45,142 nucleotides of DNA from Acetivibrio sp. MSJd-27 (lineage in GTDB: Bacteria; Bacillota; Clostridia; UMGS1840; HGM11507). The DNA is taken from positions 1-45,142 of the forward strand of contig NZ_JAHLPV010000022.1 of the NCBI RefSeq assembly GCF_018918095.1, read 5' to 3'. The translations under genes and the position numbers were made by a program. Shown here one piece after another: positions 32,723 through 41,584 of this stretch. The notes below the pieces were generated by a model that saw only the letters and a list, made by a program, of their open reading frames with translations, was not told where the DNA came from and did no database searches. Within the stretch, counting starts at the first letter, position 1; the number at the start of each line of letters is the position of its first letter.

Positions 32723-34141
32723 TTAGAACCGGAAGTCCCGTTTCCCTTCGTGTAATTCCTCCAGATGCTCCCTCACGATCTGTCTGACCTTCTCATTGGA
32801 AATATGGGGAATTTCCTTCTGAATAACCGTTTCCCCTTTCCTCCGGGTATCCTCGGAGGCATAGTCCTCCAAATACTCCTTCAATGTCATAAGCGCGTTG
32901 GGCTGACAGACATTCGCAATCTGTCCGCTCTTGACCAGCTGCATAAAGCGGTCGCCGGTTCTGCCCTCCCGATAACAAGCGGTACAGAAGCTTGGGATAT
33001 AGCCCAGCTCTAACAGCCAATTCACCACCTCATCCAGGGTTCTGGTATCATTCACCTCAAACTGGGCGGAGTTTTCCTCCTCCCGCTCCGCATAACCACC
33101 TACGCTGGTGGAGGATGCGCCGCTGATCTGGGAAACCCCTAATTTCAGAACCTTTTCCCTGGTCTTCTGGGATTCCCGTGTAGAGATAATTAAGCCGGTA
33201 TAGGGCACTGCAATTCGCAGGATCGCGACGATCTTTTCGAAGATTTCATCTGGAATCGCATTGGAATAGTCATTCATGTCCACATCGTCCGCCGGACGGA
33301 TTCTCGGAACGCTGATGGTGTGAGGCCCCACGCCGAAGGTATCCTCCAAATGATGGGCATGCATCAGAAGCCCCACAAAATCATATTTATACAAATTCAG
33401 TCCGAACAGAACACCGATGCCCACATCGTCGATGCCGCCCTCCATCGCCCTGTCCATCGCCTCCGTATGATAACTGTAGTTATGCTTCGGTCCCGTCGGA
33501 TGGAGGTACTCATAGTTTTCCTTGTGATAGGTTTCCTGGAACAGGATATAAGTGCCGATGCCCGCCTCCTTCAGCTTTCGGTAATTCTCCACCGTCGTGG
33601 CGGCTATGTTCACATTCACCCGTCGGATCGCGCCGTTTTTGTGCTTGATGCTGTAGATGGTTTTAATGCTCTCCAGCACATATTCAATGGGACATTTCTC
33701 CGGATCCTCACCGGTTTCCAATGCCAGCCGCTTATGTCCCATATCCTGCAAGGCAGTGACCTCCCGCACAATGTCCTCCTGGGACAGCTGCTTTCTGGCA
33801 ATATGCTTGTTTGAGCCGTGATAGGGGCAGTAACGGCAACCGTTAATGCAGTAATTGGACAGATACAGCGGCGCGAACATGACAATCCGGTTGCCGTAAA
33901 ATTTCAGCTTGATCTCCTGCGCCAGCTTTGCGATCTTCTCCATGATATCAGGGAGCTCACATTCCAGAAGCACTGCCGCTTCCTGATAACTCAGCCCTTT
34001 GCAGTCCTTCGCGCGTTCAAGAATGTCTTCAATCAGAGGACGGTTTTCCTTGTTTTTTTCGGCGTACTCCAAGGTCTTCAAGATCTCTTCATGATCGATA
34101 AATTCCGTTGCGATTTTTGATTTACTGTTATACAATGACAA
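32723..34141 (-). CDS. hydG: [FeFe]-hydrogenase maturation radical SAM protein HydG
   Basis: HydG splits tyrosine to make the CO and CN ligands of the H-cluster. The 472-residue protein has the radical SAM motif CINGCRYC (Cys98, 102, 105) and the C-terminal second cluster motif CX2CX22C (CTAC ... NVC), which distinguishes HydG from the related ThiH. The length matches the family. It lies between hydE and hydF. The start at 34141 has AGGAAG upstream. Confidence 0.96.
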   Translation of the reverse strand: MSLYNSKSKIATEFIDHEEILKTLEYAEKNKENRPLIEDILERAKDCKGLSYQEAAVLLECELPDIMEKIAKLAQEIKLKFYGNRIVMFAPLYLSNYCINGCRYCPYHGSNKHIARKQLSQEDIVREVTALQDMGHKRLALETGEDPEKCPIEYVLESIKTIYSIKHKNGAIRRVNVNIAATTVENYRKLKEAGIGTYILFQETYHKENYEYLHPTGPKHNYSYHTEAMDRAMEGGIDDVGIGVLFGLNLYKYDFVGLLMHAHHLEDTFGVGPHTISVPRIRPADDVDMNDYSNAIPDEIFEKIVAILRIAVPYTGLIISTRESQKTREKVLKLGVSQISGASSTSVGGYAEREEENSAQFEVNDTRTLDEVVNWLLELGYIPSFCTACYREGRTGDRFMQLVKSGQIANVCQPNALMTLKEYLEDYASEDTRRKGETVIQKEIPHISNEKVRQIVREHLEELHEGKRDFRF

Positions 34142-34163
34142 AACTTCCTTTCCTAGTTACCCT

Positions 34164-35129
34164 TTAAACCGGAATTCTTCCCAGCCTGTGTATCATTTCT
34201 TCCAGTTCTCTGCGTTCTTTATAGATATCTGTCTCTCCCAGATCCGCAGGATATATTTCATATAATTTTTTATAGGCGTCCGGCGTGACTTTCCGCATGA
34301 CAACATTTGCTCCACAGGAAAACACACTGTTTTTTTCTTCCGCATCCAACACACCCAAAGCGGTTGTTGCCGGCAGATTGATTTCCGGCATTAAAATGCG
34401 AGTCAGCGCTACCGCCCGCTTTGTCAGCTCTGTGCTGCCGTGAGGTGAATTTTTCAGCGGCGTGTCCGGATGAGGAATAAACGGGCCTATCCCTGCCATG
34501 TCACAACCGATTTCATAAATCAGCAGAATATCCGCAGCGATGGTTTCAAGGGACTGTCCGGGTAGTCCGATCATAAAACCGCTCCCCGTCTCATAACCCA
34601 GTTTTTTTAAGTTTTTCAGACAGGAAATCCGTTCCTCCAGCTGCGAATCCGGATGAAGGGCGCGGTAAATCTCCGGATCTGCCGTCTCCTGCTTCAAAAG
34701 ATAGCGGTCCGCGCCGCATTCTTTTAAATAGGAATAGTCTTCAAAGGACATCTCTCCGCAGCTCAGGGTTATTTTGATGCCTGTTTTTTTGATCTCCCTG
34801 ACAATCTCTCCTAAAAGCTGCGGTGTATAAAAGGGATCCTCTCCCGACTGCAGGACAACTGTCTTGTATCCCGCATCCCACGCCTGCCGGGCGGTAGATA
34901 CAATTTCCTCCGGTTTCATCCGGAACCGCTTTGCTTTCCGGTTTGTGCAGTTTAGACCGCAATAGCGGCACTGCCGCCGGCAGTGGTTGGAAAATTCCAG
35001 AATCGACCGGATGTAAACCACATCAGATACATTGACTTTCCGAACCCTGTCGGCCTCCGCATAGACCGACGAAAAGTCCTCCATTTTCAAAAGGGAAGCA
35101 AGCTCCCGCCTGCCGGGCGCCCTATCCAT
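34164..35129 (-). CDS. hydE: [FeFe]-hydrogenase maturation radical SAM protein HydE
   Basis: HydE acts in assembly of the dithiomethylamine-bridged 2Fe subcluster. The 321-residue protein has the radical SAM motif CRRQCRYC (Cys50, 54, 57) and the family block LSCGEMSFEDYSYLKECG. It is about 25 residues shorter at the N-terminus than many HydE proteins, and no upstream in-frame start exists before a stop codon, so the ATG at 35129 is the best start. It overlaps the end of the TM1266-family gene by eight bases and is followed by hydG after about 22 bases. Confidence 0.94.
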   Translation of the reverse strand: MDRAPGRRELASLLKMEDFSSVYAEADRVRKVNVSDVVYIRSILEFSNHCRRQCRYCGLNCTNRKAKRFRMKPEEIVSTARQAWDAGYKTVVLQSGEDPFYTPQLLGEIVREIKKTGIKITLSCGEMSFEDYSYLKECGADRYLLKQETADPEIYRALHPDSQLEERISCLKNLKKLGYETGSGFMIGLPGQSLETIAADILLIYEIGCDMAGIGPFIPHPDTPLKNSPHGSTELTKRAVALTRILMPEINLPATTALGVLDAEEKNSVFSCGANVVMRKVTPDAYKKLYEIYPADLGETDIYKERRELEEMIHRLGRIPV

Positions 35130-35382
35130 GCTTTTGCCCCGCTTTGGAATACACTGTTTTGATGCGGATTCCCTTCAGCATTCCCAGCTTTCCCGACAGA
35201 GAGCTAATCACATCGTTGGGCGCATCCACCACCACGCTGATGATGCAGATATTTTTCTCACGGTAGGGAACCCCCATTCTTCCAATGATATAACTGCCAT
35301 ATTCATGAAGAATGCTATTGATTTTTTCCGTTGCCTCGGTATCCTCCACAATAATTCCGATCAGTGCAATTCTGGTTTCCAT
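35122..35382 (-). CDS. TM1266-family putative regulator of the [FeFe]-hydrogenase system
   Basis: An 86-residue ferredoxin-fold (ACT-like/NikR-C-like) protein: RIALIGIIVEDTEATEKIN at the N-terminus, RMGVPYREKNICIISVVVD in the middle. The TM1266 family occurs almost only with hydEFG and is presumed regulatory, but it lacks a DNA-binding domain, so it may need a partner or bind RNA or protein. A GGAGG site eight bases before the ATG lies directly against the end of the MITE-like element. First gene of the maturation operon. Confidence 0.9.
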   Translation of the reverse strand: METRIALIGIIVEDTEATEKINSILHEYGSYIIGRMGVPYREKNICIISVVVDAPNDVISSLSGKLGMLKGIRIKTVYSKAGQKHG

Positions 35383-35394
35383 AAAGCCTCCTTT

Positions 35395-35671
35395 TAAGTA
35401 TTAGGGAGTCGAACTCAATATGGTTTTACAGGCAAATTTTCCGCAATTCCGTGTCAAAATGCTCGCCAATCCGTCAGGATTGCCTGCACTTTTTCCTTGC
35501 CTTACGAAAAAATTTGCTCTGTAAAAACTCTGCGACCCTGCACGCAGAGAAATTTTCGTTTTTTTCGATGCGTAAGGGGGAAGCAAGGCTGGCGCCTTAC
35601 AAGACCGACAATTCGAAAAGGCGGAAATTTATCAAGTGCAGGGCATATTGCGTTCGACTCTCTAATGCTTA
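35395..35671. mobile_element. MITE-like element with 28-base terminal inverted repeats
   Basis: The left end, TAAGTATTAGGGAGTCGAAC with a CAATATG tail (35395-35422), matches the inverted right end at 35644-35671 with three differences in 28 bases. The 277-base interior codes for nothing. It has a subterminal inverted repeat (TTTTACAGGCAAATTTT near 35424 against AAATTTGCTCTGTAAAA near 35510) and a CTCTGCG/CGCAGAG hairpin near 35527-35548. No clear target duplication is seen. It lies between the 35674 terminator and the ribosome-binding site of the TM1266-family gene. Confidence 0.65.
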
Positions 35672-35673
35672 TT

Positions 35674-35706
35674 CAAAAAATCCCCGCGCGAAAAATGCGC
35701 AGGGAT
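35674..35706 (-). terminator. Intrinsic terminator upstream of the maturation operon
   Basis: On the minus strand, ATCCCTGCGC pairs with GCGCGGGGAT across a short loop, followed by six T. It lies about 110 bases downstream of the promoter's expected start and before the MITE-like element. Confidence 0.8.
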
Positions 35707-35818
35707 AGCGTAAACTCTCTGTATGGTCCGCCTTCCTGCTCAGGGTTTCCCTTCGCGCATCAGTGCGTTTTCTTTTCATTGCTCTTTGTCCTAGGCATAC
35801 CGCCTCGGACTTAGATTT
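35675..35818 (-). ncRNA. Candidate small RNA or regulatory leader of unknown family
   Basis: A good promoter (35825-35853) and an intrinsic terminator (35674-35706) bound a transcript of about 144 bases with no open frame. It would fold into a GTCC-G-AGGC hairpin closed by GCCT-A-GGAC, then CGCA-CTGA-TGCG and GGG-AAA-CCC hairpins. The loop GTATG of the first hairpin could pair with a downstream CATAC. The layout fits either an independent sRNA or a riboswitch-type leader of the hydEGF operon. I cannot match it to a known class. Confidence 0.5.
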
Positions 35819-35824
35819 GATTCC

Positions 35825-35853
35825 ATTGTAACATTCTTTTGAGGATTACTCAA
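35825..35853 (-). promoter_or_regulatory. Promoter of the candidate leader RNA and maturation operon
   Basis: The minus strand has TTGAGT (35848-35853), a 17-base spacer and TACAAT (35825-35830). The nearest downstream gene is the TM1266-family gene more than 440 bases away, beyond the terminator and the MITE-like element. Confidence 0.65.
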
Positions 35854-35876
35854 GTATATAAACAATTTTCGAATCT

Positions 35877-36761
35877 TTAAAACCACTTTTTCCTTTTAAA
35901 ATAGATGATAACGCCCGCGACTACCGCCGCACTTATACCGATAATTACCGGGTATCCAAACCGCCATCCGTACTCCGGCATTTGCAGATTCATGCCGTAC
36001 CATCCCACAATCAAAGTGAGCGGCAAGAAGATTGCCGTGATGACAGTGAACAGTTTCATAATATTGTTCAGATTAATATCCACCTGAGCCTGATAAGCCT
36101 CACGCACCTGAGTGATATAGTCCCTCAGATTCAAAACCTCTTGATAAAGGCGATCCACCCGGCTTTGAAAGATTCTGAAAAACTTCATTGTCTTTTCGCG
36201 GATCAGCTCATTCTCGTTTTCACAGATATCTTCGGCGATATCCGAAAGCTGTTCATAATATCGTTTCAGAGCCATCAGCCGCCTTCTCAGCCCAATAATC
36301 TCTCTGATATAATTGACTTTTTTGCCGGTGATCAAAAATTCCTCCAGCCGGGAGATTTCCGACTCCATCTGCTGAAGTTTCCGGGCATCATCTTTTGTCA
36401 GCCGGTCAAAAAAATGAAATAAAACCTGTTCCAGACTCAAACTTTCTTCTGTTTCCGTCTGTATCTCCCGGCTGATTCTTTCGGCAATTTCCCTGCTGTC
36501 ACAGATGAATAATAAAAGGGAACGGCAGAAATAAATGCACACCCTTGCCTTTGGCCCGCATCCCGAGGATGGACACAGCACGATAAAATCAAAGCCGTTA
36601 TGGCTTTCAAATTTACAGTTTCGTTCCTCCCTGCACTCTTCATAGACCCGCTGTGGAATAAAAAATTTTTCTTTCGCTACATCCAATTCATCAAATGAGA
36701 TAATGCAGAGTTGAAACGCCTCCCGATCCCACTTATCTGTTAAACCAATCTGCTCCAGCAC
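35877..36761 (-). CDS. corA: CorA family magnesium/divalent cation channel
   Basis: A CorA-type protein of about 294 residues: a soluble alpha/beta N-terminal half, a long helical stalk, then two C-terminal transmembrane helices. The YGMN signature (in GWYGMNLQMPEYGW) ends the first helix, and a lysine-rich tail (FKRKKWF) closes the protein. It carries Mg2+ and sometimes Co2+ or Ni2+ across the membrane. There is no ATG at the start; GTG at 36761 is eight bases after AAGGAAGG, while GTG at 36770 abuts it. A single gene with its own terminator not seen. Confidence 0.88.
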   Translation of the reverse strand: MLEQIGLTDKWDREAFQLCIISFDELDVAKEKFFIPQRVYEECREERNCKFESHNGFDFIVLCPSSGCGPKARVCIYFCRSLLLFICDSREIAERISREIQTETEESLSLEQVLFHFFDRLTKDDARKLQQMESEISRLEEFLITGKKVNYIREIIGLRRRLMALKRYYEQLSDIAEDICENENELIREKTMKFFRIFQSRVDRLYQEVLNLRDYITQVREAYQAQVDINLNNIMKLFTVITAIFLPLTLIVGWYGMNLQMPEYGWRFGYPVIIGISAAVVAGVIIYFKRKKWF

Positions 36762-36907
36762 GTCACGCACCTTCCTTTCAACCTAATGGTATCATCCCCA
36801 AAAGCGAAAAACAAGAGACAAATTATATTCTTTTCACGAATCGTGCGGTTTTCCATTGGATTTTTTTATGATTCACAAGATTTTTCTGCGGAAAATGAGG
36901 ATTTTGC

Positions 36908-36936
36908 TTTACGCCGCCGGAAAAAAGTGATAGAAT
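36908..36936 (+). promoter_or_regulatory. Promoter of the PFOR gene
   Basis: TTTACG (36908-36913), a 17-base spacer and TAGAAT (36931-36936), about 68 bases before the ATG. A GCGCA-GTA-TGCGC hairpin (36943-36955) lies at the expected start of the message and may stabilise it. Confidence 0.6.
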
Positions 36937-37003
36937 AGAAAAGGCGCAGTATGCGCAAAACGATTTCGTTAACCCACATATGATATAAGGAGGCTAATTT
37001 CCA

Positions 37004-40000
37004 ATGGGAAGAAAAATGAAGACAATGGACGGCAACAGTGCCGCCGCTTGGGCGTCCTATGCGTTTACCGACGTTGCGGGCATCTACCCAATCACCCCTT
37101 CTTCTCCAATGGCAGAAGTTTCGGATGAATGGGCAACTGCTGGCAAAGAGAATATTTTCGGCCAGCCGGTTAAAATTGTGGAAATGCAGTCAGAAGCCGG
37201 TGCTGCCGGTACCGTACACGGTTCTTTGACCGCTGGCGCTTTGACCACAACCTACACTGCATCTCAGGGCTTACTCTTGATGATTCCGAATATGTACAAG
37301 ATCGCAGGTGAACTGCTTCCGGGCGTTATCCACTGCAGTGCGCGCTGTGTCGCTACACACGCGTTAAACATTTTCGGCGATCATTCCGACGTTATGGCTT
37401 GCCGCCAGACCGGTTTTGCAATGCTGTGTTCCAACAGCGTACAGGAAGTTATGGACTTAGGCGCAGTCGCTCATCTGTCCGCTATCAAGGGAAGGGTTCC
37501 TTTCCTGCATTTCTTTGACGGTTTCCGGACCTCCCACGAAATCAACAAAATTGAAGTCTGGGATTACGAAGACTTAAAAGAAATGGTGGATATGGACGCG
37601 GTAAAAGCATTCCGCAACAATGCGCTGAATCCGGAACATCCGGTTCTCCGCGGAAGCGCGCAGAATCCTGATATCTTCTTCCAGGCGAGAGAGGCATGCA
37701 ATCCCTTCTATGATAACATTCCTGCTGTTGTGGAAGAGTACATGAACAAAGTCAACGCCAAAATCGGCACCGACTACAGCCTGGTGAACTATTACGGCGC
37801 ACCGGATGCGGATAAAGTTATCGTTGCAATGGGCAGCATTTGCGAAACCATTGAAGAAACCATTGATCATCTGAATGCAAACGGCGAAAAAGTCGGTATG
37901 ATCAAAGTTCATCTGTATCGGCCTTTCCCGGTTGAACATTTCTTAAAAGCAGTTCCTTCCACCGTGAAGAAAATCGCTGTTCTGGACAGGACAAAAGAAC
38001 CTGGCTCCATCGGCGAACCGCTGTATCTGGATGTATGTGCCTGCTATAATGATCAGGCAAGCAAGCCGGAGATCATCGGCGGAAGATTCGGTCTGGGTTC
38101 CAAAGACACGGTTCCTGCCGATATCATTGCTGTTTACCGGAATCTGGATAAGGAAACTCCTCAGCATCCGTTCACTCTGGCTATCGAGGATGATGTAACA
38201 AACCTGTCCCTGCCGAGAACGGAAAATCCGGACACCTCCGCGGAAGGCAACACCGCATGTAAATTCTGGGGTCTGGGCTCCGACGGTACCGTTGGCGCAA
38301 ACAAGAACTCCATCAAAATCATCGGTGACCATACTGATTTATATGCACAGGCTTACTTTGCATATGATTCCAAAAAATCCGGCGGTATCACCGTATCGCA
38401 TCTGCGGTTCGGTAAAAAGCCAATCAAATCCACTTACCTTATCAACAAGGCAAACTTTGTTGCATGTCATAACCCGTCTTATGTTGACAAATATAAGATG
38501 GTACAGGATCTGGTTCCCGGCGGCAAGTTCCTTTTGAACTGCGCTTGGGATGTGGACGAGCTGTCCGAACGGCTTCCCGCTGACATGAAAAAATATATCG
38601 CAGAGAATAACATCTCCCTGTACACCATCGATGCAATCGGTATTGCAAAAGAACTGGGGCTGGGCAATAAAACCAGCATTGTTCTGCAGTCCGCATTCTT
38701 CAAACTGGCGAACGTTATCCCGTTTGACGATGCAGTGAAATACATGAGAGAAGCTGTTGTCAAATCCTTCGGCGCCAAAGGCGAAAAGATTGTCAGCATG
38801 AACCATGCCGCAATCGTGGAAGGCGAAAAGAATATCAAAGAAATCAAAGTTCCGGAAGAATGGAAAAATGCGGTTGATGCTCCGAAACAGGAAGAGACCG
38901 AAGTTCCCGCTTTCGTGAAAGATATTCTGATTCCGTGCAATGCGCAGAGAGGCGATGAACTGCCGGTATCTACCTTTAAGGGCAGAGAAGACGGTACGCT
39001 GGATCAGGGTTCCGCTAAGTATGAAAAACGCGGTATCGCTGTCGATGTTCCGGAATGGATTCCCGAAAACTGTATCCAGTGTAATCAGTGCTCTTACGTT
39101 TGTCCGCACGCCGCTATCCGTCCTGTTGTTCTGACAGAGGAGGAAGCAAAGAATGCTCCTGCGGCTATGAAGTTAAAGAAAATGACTGGCAAGGGCTGCG
39201 AAAACTATCAGTTTGGCGTTGCAGTTACAGTGCTTGACTGTACTGGCTGCGGAAACTGTGCAAATGTCTGCCCTGCAAAAAATAAAGCTTTGGTTATGAA
39301 GCCGATCGATACACAAAGAGAACAGCAGGCTTGCTTCGATTACGGTACCAGTGTATCGGTAAAAGAGGATCTGCCGTTTGCACCGACAACCGTAAAAGGT
39401 TCTCAGTTCAAACAGCCTCTTCTCGAGTTCTCCGGCGCTTGCGCAGGATGTGGCGAAACACCTTATGCAAAACTGATTACCCAGCTGTTTGGTGATAGGA
39501 TGTACATTGCCAATGCAACCGGATGTTCTTCTATCTGGGGCGGCAGCGCACCTTCCACCCCTTACACAACCAACCACAAAGGTCACGGTCCTGCATGGGC
39601 GAACTCCCTGTTCGAGGACAATGCTGAATTTGGTCTGGGTATTGCTCTGGGTTCCAGCCAGATCAGAGACAGACTGGCTGCAAAAGTCAAAGAAATTGAC
39701 GATGCCGGCGTAAAGGCTGCGGCGGAAGAATGGACAGCTACTTATACGGACGGAGAGGCAAATACTCCTGCGACCGAAAAGCTGGTTGCAGCGTTGGAAG
39801 CTTGCGGTAACGCGGCTTGCAAAGAAGTGCTTGACTTCAAAGAATATCTGTCCAAGAAATCTGTCTGGATCTTCGGCGGTGACGGATGGGCCTATGATAT
39901 CGGCTTCGGCGGTTTGGATCATGTGATTGCAACCGGCCAGGATGTAAACATTATGGTATTTGATACGGAAGTTTACTCCAACACCGGCGGTCAGGCCTCC

Positions 40001-40510
40001 AAAGCGACACAAACGGGTGCTGTTGCACAGTTCGCAGCAGGCGGCAAACCGATCAAGAAAAAAGACCTGGCTCAGATTGCAATGTCCTACGGCTATGTCT
40101 ATGTTGCTCAGATTGCTCTGGGTGCTGATATGAACCAGGCTATCAAAGCAATTAAGGAAGCGGAAAGCTATCATGGTCCGTCCCTTATCATTGGTTATGC
40201 ACCCTGTATCAACCATGGTATCAAAGGCGGCATGACAAATACGCAGAAAATCATTAAAAATGCGGTGGAAGCTGGTTACTGGCATACCTTCCGCTTCGAT
40301 CCGAGAGCTACGGCAGAAGGCAACAATCCGTTCCATCTGGATTCCAAAGAACCTACTGGTTCTTACAGAGACTTCATCATGAACGAGGTTCGTTATACCT
40401 CTCTGGCACGTTCCTTCCCGGAAAAAGCAGAAAGACTGTTCGAAGAAGCGGAAAAGAATGCAAAAGCAAAATATCAGCATCTGCTCAACTACGGAAAACT
40501 GTTTGATTAA
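37004..40510 (+). CDS. nifJ: Pyruvate:ferredoxin (flavodoxin) oxidoreductase
   Basis: PFOR converts pyruvate and CoA to acetyl-CoA, CO2 and reduced ferredoxin, the central catabolic step of many anaerobes. The 1168-residue single-chain enzyme has its domains in the usual order. The pyruvate-binding domain I starts near residue 20 (AYAFTDVAGIYPITPSSPM). The 8Fe-8S ferredoxin domain has CIQCNQCSYVC (about 690) and CTGCGNCANVC (about 745). The cluster cysteine region CAGCGE lies near 812, and the thiamine-diphosphate motif GDGWAYDIG with NTGGQ near 960-1000. AAGGAGG precedes the ATG. Codon choice looks strongly biased, as for a highly expressed gene. A terminator follows directly. Confidence 0.97.
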   Translation: MGRKMKTMDGNSAAAWASYAFTDVAGIYPITPSSPMAEVSDEWATAGKENIFGQPVKIVEMQSEAGAAGTVHGSLTAGALTTTYTASQGLLLMIPNMYKIAGELLPGVIHCSARCVATHALNIFGDHSDVMACRQTGFAMLCSNSVQEVMDLGAVAHLSAIKGRVPFLHFFDGFRTSHEINKIEVWDYEDLKEMVDMDAVKAFRNNALNPEHPVLRGSAQNPDIFFQAREACNPFYDNIPAVVEEYMNKVNAKIGTDYSLVNYYGAPDADKVIVAMGSICETIEETIDHLNANGEKVGMIKVHLYRPFPVEHFLKAVPSTVKKIAVLDRTKEPGSIGEPLYLDVCACYNDQASKPEIIGGRFGLGSKDTVPADIIAVYRNLDKETPQHPFTLAIEDDVTNLSLPRTENPDTSAEGNTACKFWGLGSDGTVGANKNSIKIIGDHTDLYAQAYFAYDSKKSGGITVSHLRFGKKPIKSTYLINKANFVACHNPSYVDKYKMVQDLVPGGKFLLNCAWDVDELSERLPADMKKYIAENNISLYTIDAIGIAKELGLGNKTSIVLQSAFFKLANVIPFDDAVKYMREAVVKSFGAKGEKIVSMNHAAIVEGEKNIKEIKVPEEWKNAVDAPKQEETEVPAFVKDILIPCNAQRGDELPVSTFKGREDGTLDQGSAKYEKRGIAVDVPEWIPENCIQCNQCSYVCPHAAIRPVVLTEEEAKNAPAAMKLKKMTGKGCENYQFGVAVTVLDCTGCGNCANVCPAKNKALVMKPIDTQREQQACFDYGTSVSVKEDLPFAPTTVKGSQFKQPLLEFSGACAGCGETPYAKLITQLFGDRMYIANATGCSSIWGGSAPSTPYTTNHKGHGPAWANSLFEDNAEFGLGIALGSSQIRDRLAAKVKEIDDAGVKAAAEEWTATYTDGEANTPATEKLVAALEACGNAACKEVLDFKEYLSKKSVWIFGGDGWAYDIGFGGLDHVIATGQDVNIMVFDTEVYSNTGGQASKATQTGAVAQFAAGGKPIKKKDLAQIAMSYGYVYVAQIALGADMNQAIKAIKEAESYHGPSLIIGYAPCINHGIKGGMTNTQKIIKNAVEAGYWHTFRFDPRATAEGNNPFHLDSKEPTGSYRDFIMNEVRYTSLARSFPEKAERLFEEAEKNAKAKYQHLLNYGKLFD

Positions 40511-40517
40511 TTGGCCA

Positions 40518-40558
40518 AGAGGGATTCACGGAGCTATCTTCGTGAATCCCTTATTTTT
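40518..40558 (+). terminator. Terminator of the PFOR gene
   Basis: AGGGATTCACG (40520-40530) pairs with CGTGAATCCCT (40541-40551), followed by TATTTTT, within ten bases of the stop codon. Confidence 0.85.
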
Positions 40559-40582
40559 AACAGAGAAAGAAGGGAGTTCTAT

Positions 40583-41293
40583 ATGAACAAAAAAATGAAA
40601 ACTTGCGCTTTTGCCGTTGCTGCTGCGCTCACTTTTTCCTGCGGTGTTTTCGCGGACGATATCGTGAAAAATATTACCGCAGAACTAAGAGGGGATGTAA
40701 AAGTGGTGGTAGATGGCAAGGTTCAATCCTTCCAGGATGCAAACGGAAAGACGGTATATCCGGTTATGTATGAAGGAACCACCTATCTGCCGGTGCGTGC
40801 CATCAGCAATCTGATGAGAAAAGCGGTCAACTGGGACGATGCGACACAAACCGTTCAGCTGGGTGCTTTGGATGCTTATACCGATGTAGTTGATATGACG
40901 GACAAAGGAACCGGATATGCCGGCAGCAAGGTCATTGATGCAAATGAGCTGACCTTTAAACACGGGGATACTCAGGAGAATAAAACGTATCGGAATGCCA
41001 TCCGTCTGGTTGAAGTAAACAGCGCGAGAAAAGATTTTGCCTTGAAGCTGGACAATAACTATTCCATGATAAGCGTAACACTTCACAATCCGAAAACCAA
41101 CAGCAGTCAAGTGGTCTTTGAGATTTCCGACGCGGACACTGGGATCGTGCTAGTTACAAAAAACTTGGAGCCGGGTCAGTTCTTTGACTATAAGGACGCC
41201 AACCTGAACAATGCAAAAGGCCTTACCTTTAGCGCAACAGGAAAAGCCGGAGAAAATGCAACCGCATATTTTCTGGATCCGCGGATAAGATAA
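40583..41293 (+). CDS. Secreted stalk-domain (copper-amine-oxidase-N-like) protein
   Basis: A 236-residue exported protein: signal peptide 1-24 (cleavage after VFA), then a single stalk-domain unit (VVVDGKVQSFQD and YLPVRAISNLMRKAVNW, about residues 40-95), then about 140 residues of predicted beta structure without a recognised fold. The stalk unit is the same type as at the C-terminus of the propeller protein at 24299. It is presumably located on the cell surface or in the wall. The ATG at 40583 follows AAGGGAG; the frame extends 72 bases upstream across the PFOR terminator. Function unknown. Confidence 0.8.
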   Translation: MNKKMKTCAFAVAAALTFSCGVFADDIVKNITAELRGDVKVVVDGKVQSFQDANGKTVYPVMYEGTTYLPVRAISNLMRKAVNWDDATQTVQLGALDAYTDVVDMTDKGTGYAGSKVIDANELTFKHGDTQENKTYRNAIRLVEVNSARKDFALKLDNNYSMISVTLHNPKTNSSQVVFEISDADTGIVLVTKNLEPGQFFDYKDANLNNAKGLTFSATGKAGENATAYFLDPRIR

Positions 41294-41312
41294 AAAATTT
41301 TTGAATTTATAA

Positions 41313-41348
41313 GGAGAATAGCTTCAAATGAATGCTGTTCTCTTTTTT
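41313..41348 (+). terminator. Terminator of the stalk-domain gene
   Basis: GAGAATAGC (41314-41322) pairs with GCTGTTCTC (41334-41342), followed by six T. The rest of the gap to 41584 is AT-rich, with a TATAAT at 41513-41518 as a -10 candidate for the next gene. Confidence 0.75.
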
Positions 41349-41584
41349 CATTTACCGTGTATGGCTTTCTGAAGCCTTCCCTCCTACAATATTTAGTATA
41401 TCAACACGATATCGATATCTCATCTCAAAGAAAAATGTAGAGTATTGCTCCACAATACATAGAGAATGGGTTTAATCTATCTAATCTAATGCAAAATCAA
41501 AAGAAATCATTTTATAATAGTTTTAACGGAAAACTATCTGTTTCGGTTTACGTTGCTATTCCAATATGAGACGAGGTTGTAACA

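Noticed and set aside
35451-35814. Short plus-strand frames across the MITE-like element and candidate RNA
   Set aside because: They have no ribosome-binding site, and the composition is explained by inverted repeats and RNA structure.
39173-40480. 435-codon open frame antisense to the PFOR gene
   Set aside because: It lies wholly inside the strongly coding PFOR gene on the opposite strand, has no ribosome-binding site, and its translation is cysteine/phenylalanine-rich with no recognisable domain.
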